Below, in pieces: positions 24,878-34,806 of a DNA stretch of 64,000 nucleotides; within the stretch, counting starts at the first letter, position 1; each line of letters opens with the position of its first letter. The notes beneath the pieces were generated by a model that saw only the letters and a list, made by a program, of their open reading frames with translations, had not been told where the DNA came from and made no database searches. This DNA is from Leifsonia sp. C5G2 (GTDB lineage: Bacteria > Actinomycetota > Actinomycetes > Actinomycetales > Microbacteriaceae), in assembly GCF_013359685.1 (NCBI RefSeq), contig NZ_JABFMV010000003.1, positions 248,001 through 312,000 on the forward strand, read 5' to 3'. The position numbers and the translations under genes were made by a program.

Positions 24878-24890
24878 CCCCGCAGCGGGG
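24878..24890 (-). terminator. Possible weak terminator after the GH18 gene
   Basis: CCCCG/CGGGG arms around a 3-base loop, downstream of the GH18 stop codon. Short and without a T-run; the rest of 24698-24953 shows nothing else. Confidence 0.3.
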
Positions 24891-24953
24891 GTCCGGGTCT
24901 AGTCGGCGACGGGACGCGATGGGGGGAGTCAGCGTCCCGCCGCCGATTCTGGT

Positions 24954-26561
24954 TCAGCGGCCGGAGCCGCCGAGGATCTGGTCGATCTCGTCCTGCGTGA
25001 GCGGAGCCCACGGCGACGAGTCGGGGTTGGCGGACGCGGCCTCGGGGCTGTCGCCCTGCGTCCACCACTTGGCCTCGAAGGGCACGCCGTCGAACAGGAC
25101 GCGCTGGCCCTTGTCGTACGGGGTCGTGCCGCTCCAGGTCGGGTACGTGCCGGCGGGCAGGGTGGGCTGCGGAATGGGCGTCTCACCCGGCAGCACCGGA
25201 CCCACCAGGTCCCACGGCGTCTCCCACGCGTTCAGCACGGGGTTGTCCGGGACATCGCCCTTGGTCCACCACTTCGCCTGGTACACGTTGTGGTGCCAGA
25301 CGACCTTCGTGCCCTTCAGGTACGAGTTCTTGTCGGCCCAGATCGGGTACGGCGAGGTCTTCGGGTCGTCCTTGGCCGCGGCGGTGGTCGGCTCGGCCGT
25401 GGTGACGGCCCCCTCGCCCAGCGCGATGTGGCCGGCGAAGCCCTTCGCAAGCGTGGCGGCGAACGTCTTCTTGCCCTGGTTCACGCCGCTGCACGCGTCC
25501 GAGACGACGGACAGGTCGACGTAGTTGGAGCCGCAGGTCTTGTCGCGGTTGGCCGACCACATCGACATCCGGCCGAGCCCGGTGGACACGGCCCAGCTGT
25601 TGAAGGCGGAGGCGTCCTGAAGGGTGAACACCTCGGCCTCGACGTCGTTCTGGCCGATCATGGGGGTGGCGCCCAGCTTCGCCCACAGGCTCGGGTCGCT
25701 CTGGTGCAGGCCGGCGCGGTCGTAGAGCACGCCGAGCTGGCGTTGCGCGGCGGAGACGGCGGACTCGGCGGTCTTCGCCATCGAGGTCTTCGCCTTCTTG
25801 GCGTCGCCGAAGTCCATCGTCATCACGTTGACGCCCGCGATGTCGACCTTCGCCTTGAGCATGGCGGCGATCGCGTCCGTGGCGTCCGACGTCATGCCGG
25901 TGGGGGCGACGGGGAGCGTCAGCCACACGGCGAGGCCCTTGCCCGTCGTGCGGCGCTCCTGCTGCAGGGCGGCGATCGCGGCGGCGCGGCGCTCGGACGC
26001 GCCGTGATCCGTGAGCCCGCTGCCCTCCAGGTCGAGGTCGATGGTGCCGACCTTGTAGCGGTCCACCACCGAGGCGTACGCCTTCTTCAGGGCGGACGCG
26101 TCGGTGCAGCCGACCGCGAGCTCGTCGTTCCGCTGACCGCCGAACGACACGGCGACCGTGCCGCCCTGCTGCTGCAGCCGGGCGATGCGGCGGTCGAGGT
26201 CGAGCGAGCCCCGCGCCTCATCCAGCGTGTACGCGGCACCCCAGCTCGGCTCGCACGGGTCCTGCTTGGACGCGACCACGAACGACAGCACGGCGTCCTT
26301 GGTGGGGGTCGAGCCGAGATTCTCGAACGCGAACCGCGGCGTCGCCGTCACATCCACGTAGGAGGCGAACCAGGGCTGCACATCCACGGCGGCTTTCGCG
26401 CTCCACCACTGGAGGCCGACGGCGCCGGCGGAGACCACGACCGCAGCGACCAGCGCCGCACCGATCACACGCCACACGGAGAGGCGGCGGCCGCCGTCCG
26501 ACTCGGGCGCCTGGGCGCGCTCCACGGCGTCCTGCGCCGCGGCCTTCTTCGCGCGGGCCAT
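24954..26561 (-). CDS. Membrane-anchored GH18 chitinase-like protein with two CBM5/12 modules
   Basis: A 535-residue protein. A short cytoplasmic N-terminus and one membrane anchor (VIGAALVAAVVVSAGAVGLQW, about 32-52) precede a GH18 barrel (about 65-370), with the strand GTIDLDLEGSGL carrying the DxDxE catalytic signature and later VNVMTMDFGDA. Two chitin-binding type 5/12 modules follow, each with YPxW near the start and AKWWT-GD-P at the end (about 385-440 and 470-525). The ATG shares a base with the stop of the glycosyltransferase gene (TGATG), so they are coupled. Likely trims, binds or exports the glycan made by that synthase. A weak hairpin lies 64 bases beyond the stop. Confidence 0.87.
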   Translation of the reverse strand: MARAKKAAAQDAVERAQAPESDGGRRLSVWRVIGAALVAAVVVSAGAVGLQWWSAKAAVDVQPWFASYVDVTATPRFAFENLGSTPTKDAVLSFVVASKQDPCEPSWGAAYTLDEARGSLDLDRRIARLQQQGGTVAVSFGGQRNDELAVGCTDASALKKAYASVVDRYKVGTIDLDLEGSGLTDHGASERRAAAIAALQQERRTTGKGLAVWLTLPVAPTGMTSDATDAIAAMLKAKVDIAGVNVMTMDFGDAKKAKTSMAKTAESAVSAAQRQLGVLYDRAGLHQSDPSLWAKLGATPMIGQNDVEAEVFTLQDASAFNSWAVSTGLGRMSMWSANRDKTCGSNYVDLSVVSDACSGVNQGKKTFAATLAKGFAGHIALGEGAVTTAEPTTAAAKDDPKTSPYPIWADKNSYLKGTKVVWHHNVYQAKWWTKGDVPDNPVLNAWETPWDLVGPVLPGETPIPQPTLPAGTYPTWSGTTPYDKGQRVLFDGVPFEAKWWTQGDSPEAASANPDSSPWAPLTQDEIDQILGGSGR

Positions 26562-28909
26562 CAGGCGGCCTGCTTCTCGCCCGCGACGGACACGTCGCCG
26601 GACTGCGGCTCCGCTGCCTGCGCCTCGGCGGCCGGCTCGACCACGGCGCCGACGCCGGCGAGGTGCGGCACCTCGCCGCCGGCGTGGCCGTGGTAGAGCA
26701 CCGAGCGCCAGTCCAGCGACTCGGTGACCGGCTCCACGGTGTCGGCGGTGCGCTTGCGGGAGGTGGATACGTACAGCGGCTTCGTCATCCCGAGCCAGAT
26801 GTCGACGATGGTGTTGCCGATGCCGATATAGGCGACGATCGCCCAGATCGCCAGCGTCGCATTGAAGGCGGCGAACGCGGCGTTGCCCCAGTTCTGCGCG
26901 TTGATGTCGCGCCACAGGGTGAACAGCGAGAAGGCGACGATCGCGAGCGGTGCGATCACGTACAGCAGCGGCGACGCGGTGCGGTTCTTCACCTTCGGCG
27001 TGCGGGCGAACGGGATCTTCTTCCCGGTCAGCGACTGCTGGATCGACTTCAGCACACCGGCCAGGTTCACCGGGAGCAGGATGAGGTTGAAGCCGTAGAT
27101 CCGGAAGATGTCGGTCGCCTTGTAGCCGCTGTAACGGAGGTCGGCGGCCTGGCTGATGAAGTACGGCAGCGCGGCGAGCAGCACCATGGGGCTGAGCAGC
27201 CGGCCGTCGTACGGGTACGCCAGCAGGAACACCAGGCCGAAGCTGGCCCAGCTGATGGAAGCCATATAGTTGACGCGCAGCAGCAGCTCGATGCGGGAGA
27301 CGCTCTCGCCGCGGCGCTTGCGCTCCTTCACCTGACGCCACAGCTTCGGCAGGATCAGCAGGCCGCCGTTCGCCCAGCGTCGCCGCTGCACGATCAGGGA
27401 GCCGAAGTCCGGCGGGGTCGCGGAGTAGCTGAGGCGCTCCGGGTAGTTGGACAGCGTCCAGCCATGGGTGCCCAGGTCGATGCTCGACTCGGTGTCCTCG
27501 ATGACCGTGCGGTCCTGGATGTACCGCCGCACCTCGAACCCGCCGACGTACTCGGTCTCGACGATGTCGTCGAGCGCGCGCTTGCGGATGACCGCGTTCG
27601 CCCCCACCCAGAACGTGGCGCCGTAGTACGACTTGCCTTGGTGCAGGATGTGCTGGATGTCGGTGGTCGCGCCGGCGAGCCGCTCGATGCGCGTGCCCGC
27701 GCCGCGGAACGACGAATACGGGGTCTGGGTGACGGCGACCCGGGCGTTGTCGGGCTGCTGCAGGAAGTAGGTGAGCCGGAGGCAGTACTCGCGGAGCAGG
27801 ATCGAGTCGGCATCCAGCGTCAGCAGGAAGTCGCTGTCCGGGATCTCGACGTCGCCCGCGCGGCGCTGCCCGGCCGGGACCGGGTTCAGGACGGGGCCGT
27901 CCGGCGTCTCCTCGACGCGGTAGGTGCCGCCCATCAGGCCGATGTAGGCGTTCAGGTTCATGGCCTTGTTGGCCTCGTGCGACAGCGAAGCCCACTTCTT
28001 GCGCTCGAAGACGGCGAGGTCGGCGTCGAACGTCCACGCGAGGCGGCGGTACAGCTGCGCGACCCGCTTGGAGCTGAGGGATGCTCCCTCGGCGATCGCC
28101 GCGGAGACGGCCTCCCCGGTCAGGGCGAGGTCGTCGCCGAGGGCGCGCAGCACCTGGTCGGCGAAGAACACGTCGACGTGGTCGCCCAGCGCGTGCTGGT
28201 CGGCCTGCGCGTACAGCCACTCGGCGGCCCAGCGGTAGTGCGCCGCCAGCTCGAGGGCGGACTCATCGGTCGCGTACACGCCGGTGTCGCCCAGCTCGTA
28301 GCGGAGAAGCGCGTCGGTGAAGCGGAAGCGCGGTTCGGCGAGCATCGCGAGGATGTCGTGGGCGAGGTCGCGGGTGGCGTCCAGGCGCTCGCGGACGGCA
28401 GGGTCGGTCGGGTTGGGGTTGTCGTCGAGGAGCAGCACCACGCGCTTCGACGGGAACTCCTGCAGCGCGGCGGAGAGCAGCGTCATCCTGACGACCTCCG
28501 GCTCCTCCGCGTAGGAGGGCACCAGCACGGTGATCGAGGGCTGGTTCTCGGCGAAGTGGCGGTCGAGCTCGGCGCGCGGCACGCGGACGTGCTTCTGGAA
28601 GCGCTGCAGCGCCCCCTGCCGGGCGACCAGGTACATCAGGGCCGAGAAGGTGAGGAAGGTCACGACCACTGTGTAGCCGATGGCCTCCATCGTGAAGCGG
28701 AAGTTCTGGCTGCCACTGTCGATGAACTGGCGGATGATCGTGGTGACCACGTAGATCGCCCAGAACAGGACGGTCAGCACGATGGCGACGCGGCTCCAGG
28801 TGATCTTGCGGTCGGACGGCTTCGGGTGGACCGTCGGGAGCGGTTCTGTGCGCTTCTCGGAACCGAGCTGGCGCTTTCGGGCAGGGGTGTATTGGGCTGT
28901 AGAACTCAT
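26561..28909 (-). CDS. Cellulose-synthase-like membrane glycosyltransferase (GT2)
   Basis: A 782-residue processive GT2 enzyme. Two N-terminal membrane helices (about 42-65 and 80-102) precede the catalytic domain: PSITVLVPSYAEEPEVVRMTLLSAAL, the metal-binding LLTLDADS, the acceptor-site IEDTES, and QRRRWANGG, the Q(Q/R)xRW signature of cellulose and chitin synthases. Five or more C-terminal helices form the translocation pore. The catalytic domain has a roughly 130-residue helical insertion between the first strand and DxD. No PilZ domain is visible. The ATG at 28909 is preceded by AAGGA. It is co-transcribed with the GH18/CBM protein, suggesting a beta-linked extracellular polysaccharide; the sugar is not determined. 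Confidence 0.88.
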   Translation of the reverse strand: MSSTAQYTPARKRQLGSEKRTEPLPTVHPKPSDRKITWSRVAIVLTVLFWAIYVVTTIIRQFIDSGSQNFRFTMEAIGYTVVVTFLTFSALMYLVARQGALQRFQKHVRVPRAELDRHFAENQPSITVLVPSYAEEPEVVRMTLLSAALQEFPSKRVVLLLDDNPNPTDPAVRERLDATRDLAHDILAMLAEPRFRFTDALLRYELGDTGVYATDESALELAAHYRWAAEWLYAQADQHALGDHVDVFFADQVLRALGDDLALTGEAVSAAIAEGASLSSKRVAQLYRRLAWTFDADLAVFERKKWASLSHEANKAMNLNAYIGLMGGTYRVEETPDGPVLNPVPAGQRRAGDVEIPDSDFLLTLDADSILLREYCLRLTYFLQQPDNARVAVTQTPYSSFRGAGTRIERLAGATTDIQHILHQGKSYYGATFWVGANAVIRKRALDDIVETEYVGGFEVRRYIQDRTVIEDTESSIDLGTHGWTLSNYPERLSYSATPPDFGSLIVQRRRWANGGLLILPKLWRQVKERKRRGESVSRIELLLRVNYMASISWASFGLVFLLAYPYDGRLLSPMVLLAALPYFISQAADLRYSGYKATDIFRIYGFNLILLPVNLAGVLKSIQQSLTGKKIPFARTPKVKNRTASPLLYVIAPLAIVAFSLFTLWRDINAQNWGNAAFAAFNATLAIWAIVAYIGIGNTIVDIWLGMTKPLYVSTSRKRTADTVEPVTESLDWRSVLYHGHAGGEVPHLAGVGAVVEPAAEAQAAEPQSGDVSVAGEKQAA

Positions 28910-28999
28910 GTCGGGTATGCGTCCTTGATCACGGGAGCCCGGCCCTCGGGTGGGCACGGTCGGGTAGCTCCCGGTTGTCCACACTAGTGAGGACATATC

Positions 29000-29015
29000 G
29001 GGGTACAAATACCCC
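29000..29015. promoter_or_regulatory. Palindrome upstream of the glycosyltransferase operon
   Basis: GGGGTA-CAAA-TACCCC, a perfect 6-base-arm palindrome 91 bases upstream of the glycosyltransferase start, in an otherwise gene-free 285-base gap. It may be an operator; no regulator gene is adjacent. Confidence 0.35.
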
Positions 29016-29128
29016 CTTTATGGTCGCCCCCTCTTTGGGGTCAGCCACCTGTCAGGCTTCGCAGAATGCGCCCGCGTGTCACCCTTGCGCGAGACCCGCT
29101 GCATGCATACGCATAAATGCGCCACCAT

Positions 29129-29186
29129 CGAGTCCGCGAAGACTCGACGCCCGCACGGCGTGTCGCGTACAGTCTTCGCGTACTCG
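29129..29186 (-). terminator. Hairpin downstream of der
   Basis: Arms 29129-29144 and 29171-29186 match at 15 of 16 positions around a 26-base loop, starting 9 bases past the der stop codon. The left arm also forms a local CGAGTC/GACTCG hairpin. It probably ends the long der-proximal transcript. Confidence 0.55.
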
Positions 29187-29194
29187 ACGGAGGG

Positions 29195-30700
29195 TCAGCG
29201 CTTGCGCTTCTCGCGGACGCGCATGTTCAGGACGATGGGCGTTCCCTCGAAGCCGTACACCTCGCGGAGGCGGCGGATGATGTACCGGCGGTAGCCCGGG
29301 TCGAGGAAGCCGGTGGTGAACACCACGAATGTCGGCGGCCGGCTCGACGCCTGCGTGCCGAACAGGATGCGCGGCTGCTTCCCGCCGCGGACCGGGTGCG
29401 GGTGCGCCGCCGTGAGTTCGGCGAGGAAGGCGTTGAACTTGCCGGTCGGGATGCGGGTGTCCCACGACTCCAGCGCCAGCTCCAGCGCGGGCACCAGCTT
29501 CTCCAGGTGGCGGCCGGTGCGCGCCGAGATGTTCACGCGCGGAGCCCACGAGACGTGCGCGAGGTCCTGCTCGATCTCCCGCTCCAGGTAACGGCGGCGG
29601 TCGTCGTCGAGCAGGTCCCACTTGTTGAAGGCGAGCACGAGCGCACGGCCCGACTCCAGCACGAGGTCGATGATGCGCACATCCTGCTCGCTGATCGGCT
29701 CGCTCACGTCGAGCACGACCACGGCGACCTCCGCCTTCTCGAGCGCAGTGGAGGTGCGCAGCGACGCGTAGAAGTCGGCGCCCTGCTGCAGGTGCACGCG
29801 GCGGCGGATGCCGGCCGTGTCGACGAACCGCCAGACCTTGCCGCCCAGCTCGACCTGCTCGTCGACCGGGTCGCGGGTGGTGCCGGCGAGCTCGTTGACG
29901 ACCACGCGCTCCTCTCCCGCGGTCTTGTTCAGGAGCGACGACTTGCCGACGTTCGGGCGGCCGATGATGGCGACCCGACGCGGACCGCCGATCTCGCGCT
30001 TGGCGACCGCCGACTCCTCCGGCAGCACCTTCAGGATCTCGTCCAGCAGGTCGGCGACGCCGCGGCCGTGCAGGGCGGAGACGGGATGCGGCCCCCCCAG
30101 GCCGAGCGACCACAGTTCGGTCGCGTACGGCTCCTGGCGGGCGTCGTCCACCTTGTTGGCCGCGAGGAAGACGGGCTTCTTCGTCTTACGGAGCAGGCGC
30201 ACCACGTGCTCGTCGGTCGAGGTGGCGCCGACGGTCGCATCCACGACGAAGAGCACGGCGTCGGCGAGGTCGATCGCGACCTCCGCCTGCGCCGCCACGG
30301 AGGCGTCGATGCCGCGGGCGTCGGGCTCCCAGCCGCCGGTGTCGACGAGGGTGAAGCGGCGGCCGTTCCACTCCGCCTGGTACGAGACGCGGTCGCGCGT
30401 CACGCCGGGGGTGTCCTCCACGACGGCCTCGCGGCGGCCGAGGATGCGGTTGACGAGGGCCGACTTGCCGACGTTGGGGCGGCCGACGATGGCCAGCACG
30501 GGCAGGGCGGGCAGGTAGGTGATGCCCTCCACGTCCTCGCCGGCGATCTCGAGCAGGTCGAGGTCGGTCTCGTCGAGCTCGTACTCGTCCAGGCCGCTGC
30601 GCAGGGCGTTGGCGCGCTGGACGGCGAGATCCTCGTCGATCTCGGAAAGACGCGCGACGAGGTCGTCGTCGCCGGTGGGCTCGTTCTCGATGTCAGACAT
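29195..30700 (-). CDS. der: Ribosome-assembly GTPase Der (EngA)
   Basis: A 501-residue double GTPase needed for 50S ribosomal subunit maturation. GTPase 1 (about 68-225) has [28 protein letters not shown] and NKVD; GTPase 2 (about 240-420) has [30 protein letters not shown] and NKWDL; a KH-like domain follows. The N-terminal 60 residues are an acidic extension typical of actinobacterial Der. Its start overlaps the cmk stop by 8 bases, the conserved cmk-der pair. Confidence 0.97.
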   Translation of the reverse strand: MSDIENEPTGDDDLVARLSEIDEDLAVQRANALRSGLDEYELDETDLDLLEIAGEDVEGITYLPALPVLAIVGRPNVGKSALVNRILGRREAVVEDTPGVTRDRVSYQAEWNGRRFTLVDTGGWEPDARGIDASVAAQAEVAIDLADAVLFVVDATVGATSTDEHVVRLLRKTKKPVFLAANKVDDARQEPYATELWSLGLGGPHPVSALHGRGVADLLDEILKVLPEESAVAKREIGGPRRVAIIGRPNVGKSSLLNKTAGEERVVVNELAGTTRDPVDEQVELGGKVWRFVDTAGIRRRVHLQQGADFYASLRTSTALEKAEVAVVVLDVSEPISEQDVRIIDLVLESGRALVLAFNKWDLLDDDRRRYLEREIEQDLAHVSWAPRVNISARTGRHLEKLVPALELALESWDTRIPTGKFNAFLAELTAAHPHPVRGGKQPRILFGTQASSRPPTFVVFTTGFLDPGYRRYIIRRLREVYGFEGTPIVLNMRVREKRKR

Positions 30701-31364
30701 GGGCTGCTTTCTGTACGACCTGGATGACCGCGTCGACGGTCTGGTCGAAGTCGAGGTCGGTGGAGTCGACGGTGGTCACACCGTCCGCGGCGTTCATGAA
30801 GTCGACGACGCGGGAGTCTGCCGCGTCGCGTCTGCGGAGGGCCTCACCGACGTGGGCGGCGGAATGGCCGGTCAACTCCGCGGAACGCCTGGCCATTCTA
30901 ACGGCTTCGTCGGCGGTGAGCAGGATGCGCACCGGCGCATCCGGGCAGACCACGGTCGTGATGTCGCGCCCCTCGACCACGATGCCGTCGCGGTCGGTGG
31001 TGCGGATGATGTCGCGGAACAGCCCGGTGAGGAACGCCCGCACCTCCGGCACGCGCGCGATCGCGCTCACGACGGCGGTCACCTCGGGCGTGCGGATCGC
31101 CTCCGTCACATCCCGGTCGCCGACGAACACGTGGTACGTGTCGGGGTCGGTGCCGATCCGGTAGTCGAAGTCGGGCAGCGAGTCGATGACCGCGGCGGAG
31201 TCGGCCGGGTCGAGCTGCCGGGCGACCACGTACCAGCTGAGGGCCCGGTAGGCGGCCCCGGTGTCGAGGTACGCCCAGCCGAGGCGCCGGGCCGCGGCCT
31301 TGCTCACACTCGACTTGCCGCTCCCCGCGGGACCGTCGACGGCGACGACGATGGTCTCGGTCAT
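30693..31364 (-). CDS. cmk: Cytidylate kinase
   Basis: A 223-residue (d)CMP kinase making (d)CDP. The P-loop [14 protein letters not shown] is at residues 9-22, [12 protein letters not shown] and [12 protein letters not shown] follow, and RRDAADSRV is in the lid region. The ATG overlaps the tyrA stop (ATGA) with GGAGG upstream, and its own stop overlaps der. Confidence 0.96.
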   Translation of the reverse strand: MTETIVVAVDGPAGSGKSSVSKAAARRLGWAYLDTGAAYRALSWYVVARQLDPADSAAVIDSLPDFDYRIGTDPDTYHVFVGDRDVTEAIRTPEVTAVVSAIARVPEVRAFLTGLFRDIIRTTDRDGIVVEGRDITTVVCPDAPVRILLTADEAVRMARRSAELTGHSAAHVGEALRRRDAADSRVVDFMNAADGVTTVDSTDLDFDQTVDAVIQVVQKAAHV

Positions 31365-32449
31365 CCGGTGATCCTCCATCCACGTTCGGTCAGGTCGTCC
31401 ACGGTGCGGTGCACCACCTCGGGCAGCACCGCGATGTCGGCGAGGCCGAACGGCGCGCCGGGCGAGTGCTCCAGGCGCAGGTCCTCCATGTTCACGCCGA
31501 GCTCGCCGAGCTCGTGCAGCAGGCGTGCCAGCTCGCCCGGGCGGTCCTCCACCATCACCACGAACCTCGAATATCTCCGGTCCTGGCCGTGCTTGCCCGG
31601 CAGCCGGGAGACACCGGCGTTGCCGCCCGCGATCTCCTCGGCGATGGTGCGACGCGCGCCGGCGGCATCCACGTCGCCGAGCGCGACGAGCACGCGGTCG
31701 AGGTCGTCGCGGTAGGCGCGCAGGATCTCGACGATCGCCGGAGCGTTCGCCCCGAGGATCTGCACCCACAGCTCCGGCTCGCTCGCCGCGATGCGCGTGA
31801 CGTCGCGCACGCCCTGGCCGGCCAGCGCGAGCGCCGCGTCGGGTGAGTCGGTCAGCCGCTTGGCCATGAGGGAGGAGACGATCTGGGGGGCGTGCGAGAC
31901 GAGCGCGACGGCGGCGTCGTGCTGCGCAGCCTCCATCTCGACGGGCGTCGCGCCGAGGTCGAGGATGAGCGCCTCGACCAGGCTCACCGCCGAGCGCGGG
32001 TTCTCCGGACGGGCGGCCACCACCCAAGGGCGGCCGACGAACAGGTCGGCGCGCGCCGCGGACGGCCCGCCGCGCTCGCGCCCGGCGAGCGGGTGCCCGC
32101 CGACGTAGCGGGACAGGTCGACCCCGGCCTGCTCGAGCTCGGCGAGCGGCGCGACCTTGACGCTGGCCACGTCGGTGACCACGGACCCGGGATGCGCCGC
32201 CAGCTCGTCGGCGATGACGCGGCCGGTCAGATCCGGCGGCACGGCCACGACGATCAGCGCCGGCTCCGCTCCCCCGTCGTCGAGACGCCCGGCGCCATAG
32301 TCCGCGGCCAGCCGGAGGTGGGCAGGCGAGGCGTCGGCGAGCACCACGTCGACACCGCGGGCGCGCAGCCCGAGTCCGACGGACGCGCCGAGCAGCCCCG
32401 CGCCGACGACACGGACAGGCCCGGTCAAGCGGGCAGCGATCTCAGTCAC
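31361..32449 (-). CDS. tyrA: Prephenate dehydrogenase with C-terminal ACT domain
   Basis: A 362-residue enzyme of tyrosine synthesis (prephenate to 4-hydroxyphenylpyruvate, NAD-dependent). The nucleotide fold starts with [21 protein letters not shown]; catalytic-region blocks [14 protein letters not shown] and [11 protein letters not shown] are conserved. Residues about 285-362 ([33 protein letters not shown]) are an ACT domain, probably the tyrosine feedback site. It is followed directly by cmk. Confidence 0.94.
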   Translation of the reverse strand: MTEIAARLTGPVRVVGAGLLGASVGLGLRARGVDVVLADASPAHLRLAADYGAGRLDDGGAEPALIVVAVPPDLTGRVIADELAAHPGSVVTDVASVKVAPLAELEQAGVDLSRYVGGHPLAGRERGGPSAARADLFVGRPWVVAARPENPRSAVSLVEALILDLGATPVEMEAAQHDAAVALVSHAPQIVSSLMAKRLTDSPDAALALAGQGVRDVTRIAASEPELWVQILGANAPAIVEILRAYRDDLDRVLVALGDVDAAGARRTIAEEIAGGNAGVSRLPGKHGQDRRYSRFVVMVEDRPGELARLLHELGELGVNMEDLRLEHSPGAPFGLADIAVLPEVVHRTVDDLTERGWRITG

Positions 32450-32496
32450 CCGTCCACCCTATCCAGCGCCGCCGACCCCCGTTCACCGCGGGCTTC

Positions 32497-32549
32497 ATTC
32501 GTGCCGAATGTGCGCTATTCGTCACGGATACCGCACATTCGGCACGAAT
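32497..32549. repeat. Long intergenic inverted repeat with TTCG-type ends
   Basis: Perfect 18-base arms (32497-32514 and 32532-32549) beginning ATTCGTGCCGAA, around a 17-base loop that itself contains a near-palindrome ATTCGTCACGGAT. It lies between rluB and tyrA. The TTCGTSACGAA-like core recurs three times at 36334-36384, indicating a dispersed repeat family in this genome. Confidence 0.7.
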
Positions 32550-32569
32550 CGCGGCGGGGAGCCGACGCG

Positions 32570-33334
32570 TCAGCGGGACTCGCGGGAGATGGTGAGCAGC
32601 TGGCCGAGCTCGGCCTTCGTGAGGTCGCGCAGCTGGCCGACCTTGAGGGTGCCGAGGTGCAGCGGTCCGAACTGGCGGCGCACGAGCTCGACGACCGGGT
32701 GACCGACCTCGGCGAGCATCCGCCGCACGATCCGGTTGCGACCGGAATGCAGCGTGATCTCGACCAGCGACTCCCCCTCGCGCTGGTGCGACTGCAGCAG
32801 CTTGGCCTTGTCGGCGGCGATCGGGCCGTCCTCCAGCTCGACGCCCTTCGTCAGCCGCGAGAGCGTCTGCGGCGTCACGAGCCCGCGCACGCGCGCGATG
32901 TACGTCTTGGTCACACCGAACGAGGGATGCGCCAGCACGTGCGCCAGCTCCCCGTCGTTGGTGAGGATGAGCAGCCCGGAGGTCTCCGCATCCAGCCGGC
33001 CCACGTTGAACAGCCGTTCGGGATAGCCGGCCGTGAACCGCGACAGGTCGGGGCGCCCCTGCTCGTCGCGCATCGAGCTCACCACGCCGACCGGCTTGTT
33101 GAGCATCACGTAGCGGCGGGAGGTGTCCAGCTGCACCGCCGTTCCGTCGACCGCGACCTTGTCCGTCGCGGGGTCGATGCGGCTGCCGAGCTCGGTCACG
33201 ACCTTCCCGTTGACGGTGACCCGGCCGGCGACGATGAGGTCCTCCGACACCCGCCGCGAGGCCACGCCGGCGGCCGCCATCACCTTCTGCAGGCGCTCGC
33301 CCTGCGAACCCTGCGCGCCGGTCTCAGCGGACAT
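32570..33334 (-). CDS. rluB: 23S rRNA pseudouridine synthase RluB-type
   Basis: A 254-residue RsuA/RluB-family enzyme. An S4 RNA-binding domain (ERLQKVMAAAGVASRRVSEDLI, about 12-70) precedes the synthase domain with the catalytic Asp in VGRLDAETSGLLILTNDG and KTYIARVRG and GRNRIVRRMLAEVGHPV. The ATG at 33334 lies within the scpB end (11-base overlap). Part of the actinobacterial scpA-scpB-rluB order. Confidence 0.94.
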   Translation of the reverse strand: MSAETGAQGSQGERLQKVMAAAGVASRRVSEDLIVAGRVTVNGKVVTELGSRIDPATDKVAVDGTAVQLDTSRRYVMLNKPVGVVSSMRDEQGRPDLSRFTAGYPERLFNVGRLDAETSGLLILTNDGELAHVLAHPSFGVTKTYIARVRGLVTPQTLSRLTKGVELEDGPIAADKAKLLQSHQREGESLVEITLHSGRNRIVRRMLAEVGHPVVELVRRQFGPLHLGTLKVGQLRDLTKAELGQLLTISRESR

Positions 33335-33974
33335 CGCCGTCGAATCCGTCGGCGCCGTCGCTGAGGAGCGGCGAGATCTTGGGCAGCTCGTCGATCGAGT
33401 TGATGCCGAGCTGGGTGAGCAGCAGGTCGGTGGTGCCGTAGTTGATCGCGCCCGTCTCGCTGTCGGTGAACAGCTCCGTGATGAGGCCGCGGCCGAGCAG
33501 CGTCCGCACCACCGAGTCCACGTTGACGGCACGGATGGACGCGACGGCCCCACGGCTGATCGGCTGCTTGTACGCGATCACCGCGAGCGTCTCCAGCGCC
33601 GCCTGCGACAGCTTGGTCGGGTTCTGCTGCAGCACGTACCCGGAGACGACCCCGTCGAACTCCTCGCGCACGTAGATCCGCCAGCCGCCGCCGACCTCGC
33701 GCAGCTCGAATCCGCGGCGGACGCCGCCGTCCTCGCCGTCGAAGTCGGCGACCAGGGCCGCGATCGCGGTGCGCACGCGCCTCACCGGCGCGCCGACGGC
33801 GGTCGCCAGCGTGACGACGCTCATCGGCTCGTCGGCGACCATCAGGATGGCCTCCAGCGCGCGCTCGATCCGCGCGTCCTCGACCGGCGCCGGCACCTCG
33901 GTGGTGTCCGTCACATCGTCGCCGCTGACCACGACCTCCTCGACCGCGTCCGCGGCCACGTTCTCAACCGTCAT
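33324..33974 (-). CDS. scpB: Segregation and condensation protein ScpB
   Basis: A 216-residue kleisin-partner protein with paired winged helices: IERALEAILMVADEPMSVVTLA and KLSQAALETLAVIAYKQPISRGAVASIRAVNVDSVVRTLLGRGLI are diagnostic. With ScpA it bridges the SMC ATPase heads for chromosome condensation. The N-terminus is acidic and variable. It overlaps scpA by 11 bases and rluB by 11 bases. Confidence 0.96.
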   Translation of the reverse strand: MTVENVAADAVEEVVVSGDDVTDTTEVPAPVEDARIERALEAILMVADEPMSVVTLATAVGAPVRRVRTAIAALVADFDGEDGGVRRGFELREVGGGWRIYVREEFDGVVSGYVLQQNPTKLSQAALETLAVIAYKQPISRGAVASIRAVNVDSVVRTLLGRGLITELFTDSETGAINYGTTDLLLTQLGINSIDELPKISPLLSDGADGFDGDVR

Positions 33975-34806
33975 AGTCGGCTCCCAGATTCGACAGGTTC
34001 TCCTCGGACCAGTGCTCCGCCGTCCAGCGCAGCGTCAGCTCCCCCAGCGGCTCCAGCTGCTCGAACGCGAGCGCCGCCCGGCGGTACAGCTCGAGCACCG
34101 CGAGGAACCGGGCGACGACCACGCCCTTCTGCTCCGCGCCGGCGACCAGCTGCCGGAAGCTCATCGGCTCGCCGTGCCGCAGCATCCCGACCACGATCGC
34201 CGCCTGCTCCCGGATGCTGATCAGCGGAGCGTGCAGATGGTCGAGCCCGACCACGGGAATCTCGCGGGGCGTCATGGCCAGGGTCGCGAGCGCGGCGAAG
34301 TCGTCGAGGCTCAGCGTCCAGACCAGCTCTGGCGTGCTCTGACGGAACTTGTCCTCCAGCCGCACCGTGCGCGCGTGGCGGGCGCGCTCGGTTTCCAGCC
34401 GCTGGGCGAACCAGGCGGACGCCTCCTTGAAGGCGCGGTACTGCAGCAGCCGGGCGAACAGCAGGTCGCGCGCCTCGAGCAGGGCGACGTCCTCGGCATC
34501 CACCAGCTCGCCCTGCGGGAGCAGCCCCGCCACCTTGAGGTCGAGCAGGGTCGCCGCGACGAGCAGGAACTCGCTCGCCTCGTCGAGGCTCTCGTCGGTG
34601 TCGAGCTGCCGCAGGTAGGCGATGAACTCGTCCGTGACCTTGCTCAGCGAGATCTCGGTGATGTCGAGCTCGTGCTTGGTGATGAGCGAGAGCAGCAGGT
34701 CGAACGGGCCCTCGAAGTCGCCGAGCGAGACGCGGAACCCCGCAGGCTCTGCGGCTTCGGCCGCCGCGGCGGCGTCCGGTTCGGCCGTGTCAGGCGACGG
34801 CGCCAC
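33964..34806 (-). CDS. scpA: Segregation and condensation protein ScpA
   Basis: A 280-residue kleisin. The N-terminal SMC-neck binding block FEGPFDLLLSLITKHELDITEISLSKVTDEF is at about 30-60 and a C-terminal winged helix (VVVARFLAVLELYRRAALAFEQ) closes the protein. It works with ScpB and SMC in chromosome organisation. It overlaps parA by 17 bases, coupling the two. Confidence 0.96.
   Translation of the reverse strand: MAPSPDTAEPDAAAAAEAAEPAGFRVSLGDFEGPFDLLLSLITKHELDITEISLSKVTDEFIAYLRQLDTDESLDEASEFLLVAATLLDLKVAGLLPQGELVDAEDVALLEARDLLFARLLQYRAFKEASAWFAQRLETERARHARTVRLEDKFRQSTPELVWTLSLDDFAALATLAMTPREIPVVGLDHLHAPLISIREQAAIVVGMLRHGEPMSFRQLVAGAEQKGVVVARFLAVLELYRRAALAFEQLEPLGELTLRWTAEHWSEENLSNLGADYDG

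Noticed and set aside
26663-28987. A 774-codon plus-strand frame opposite the glycosyltransferase gene
   Set aside because: Pure shadow of the GT2 gene; composition reflects complementary codon positions.
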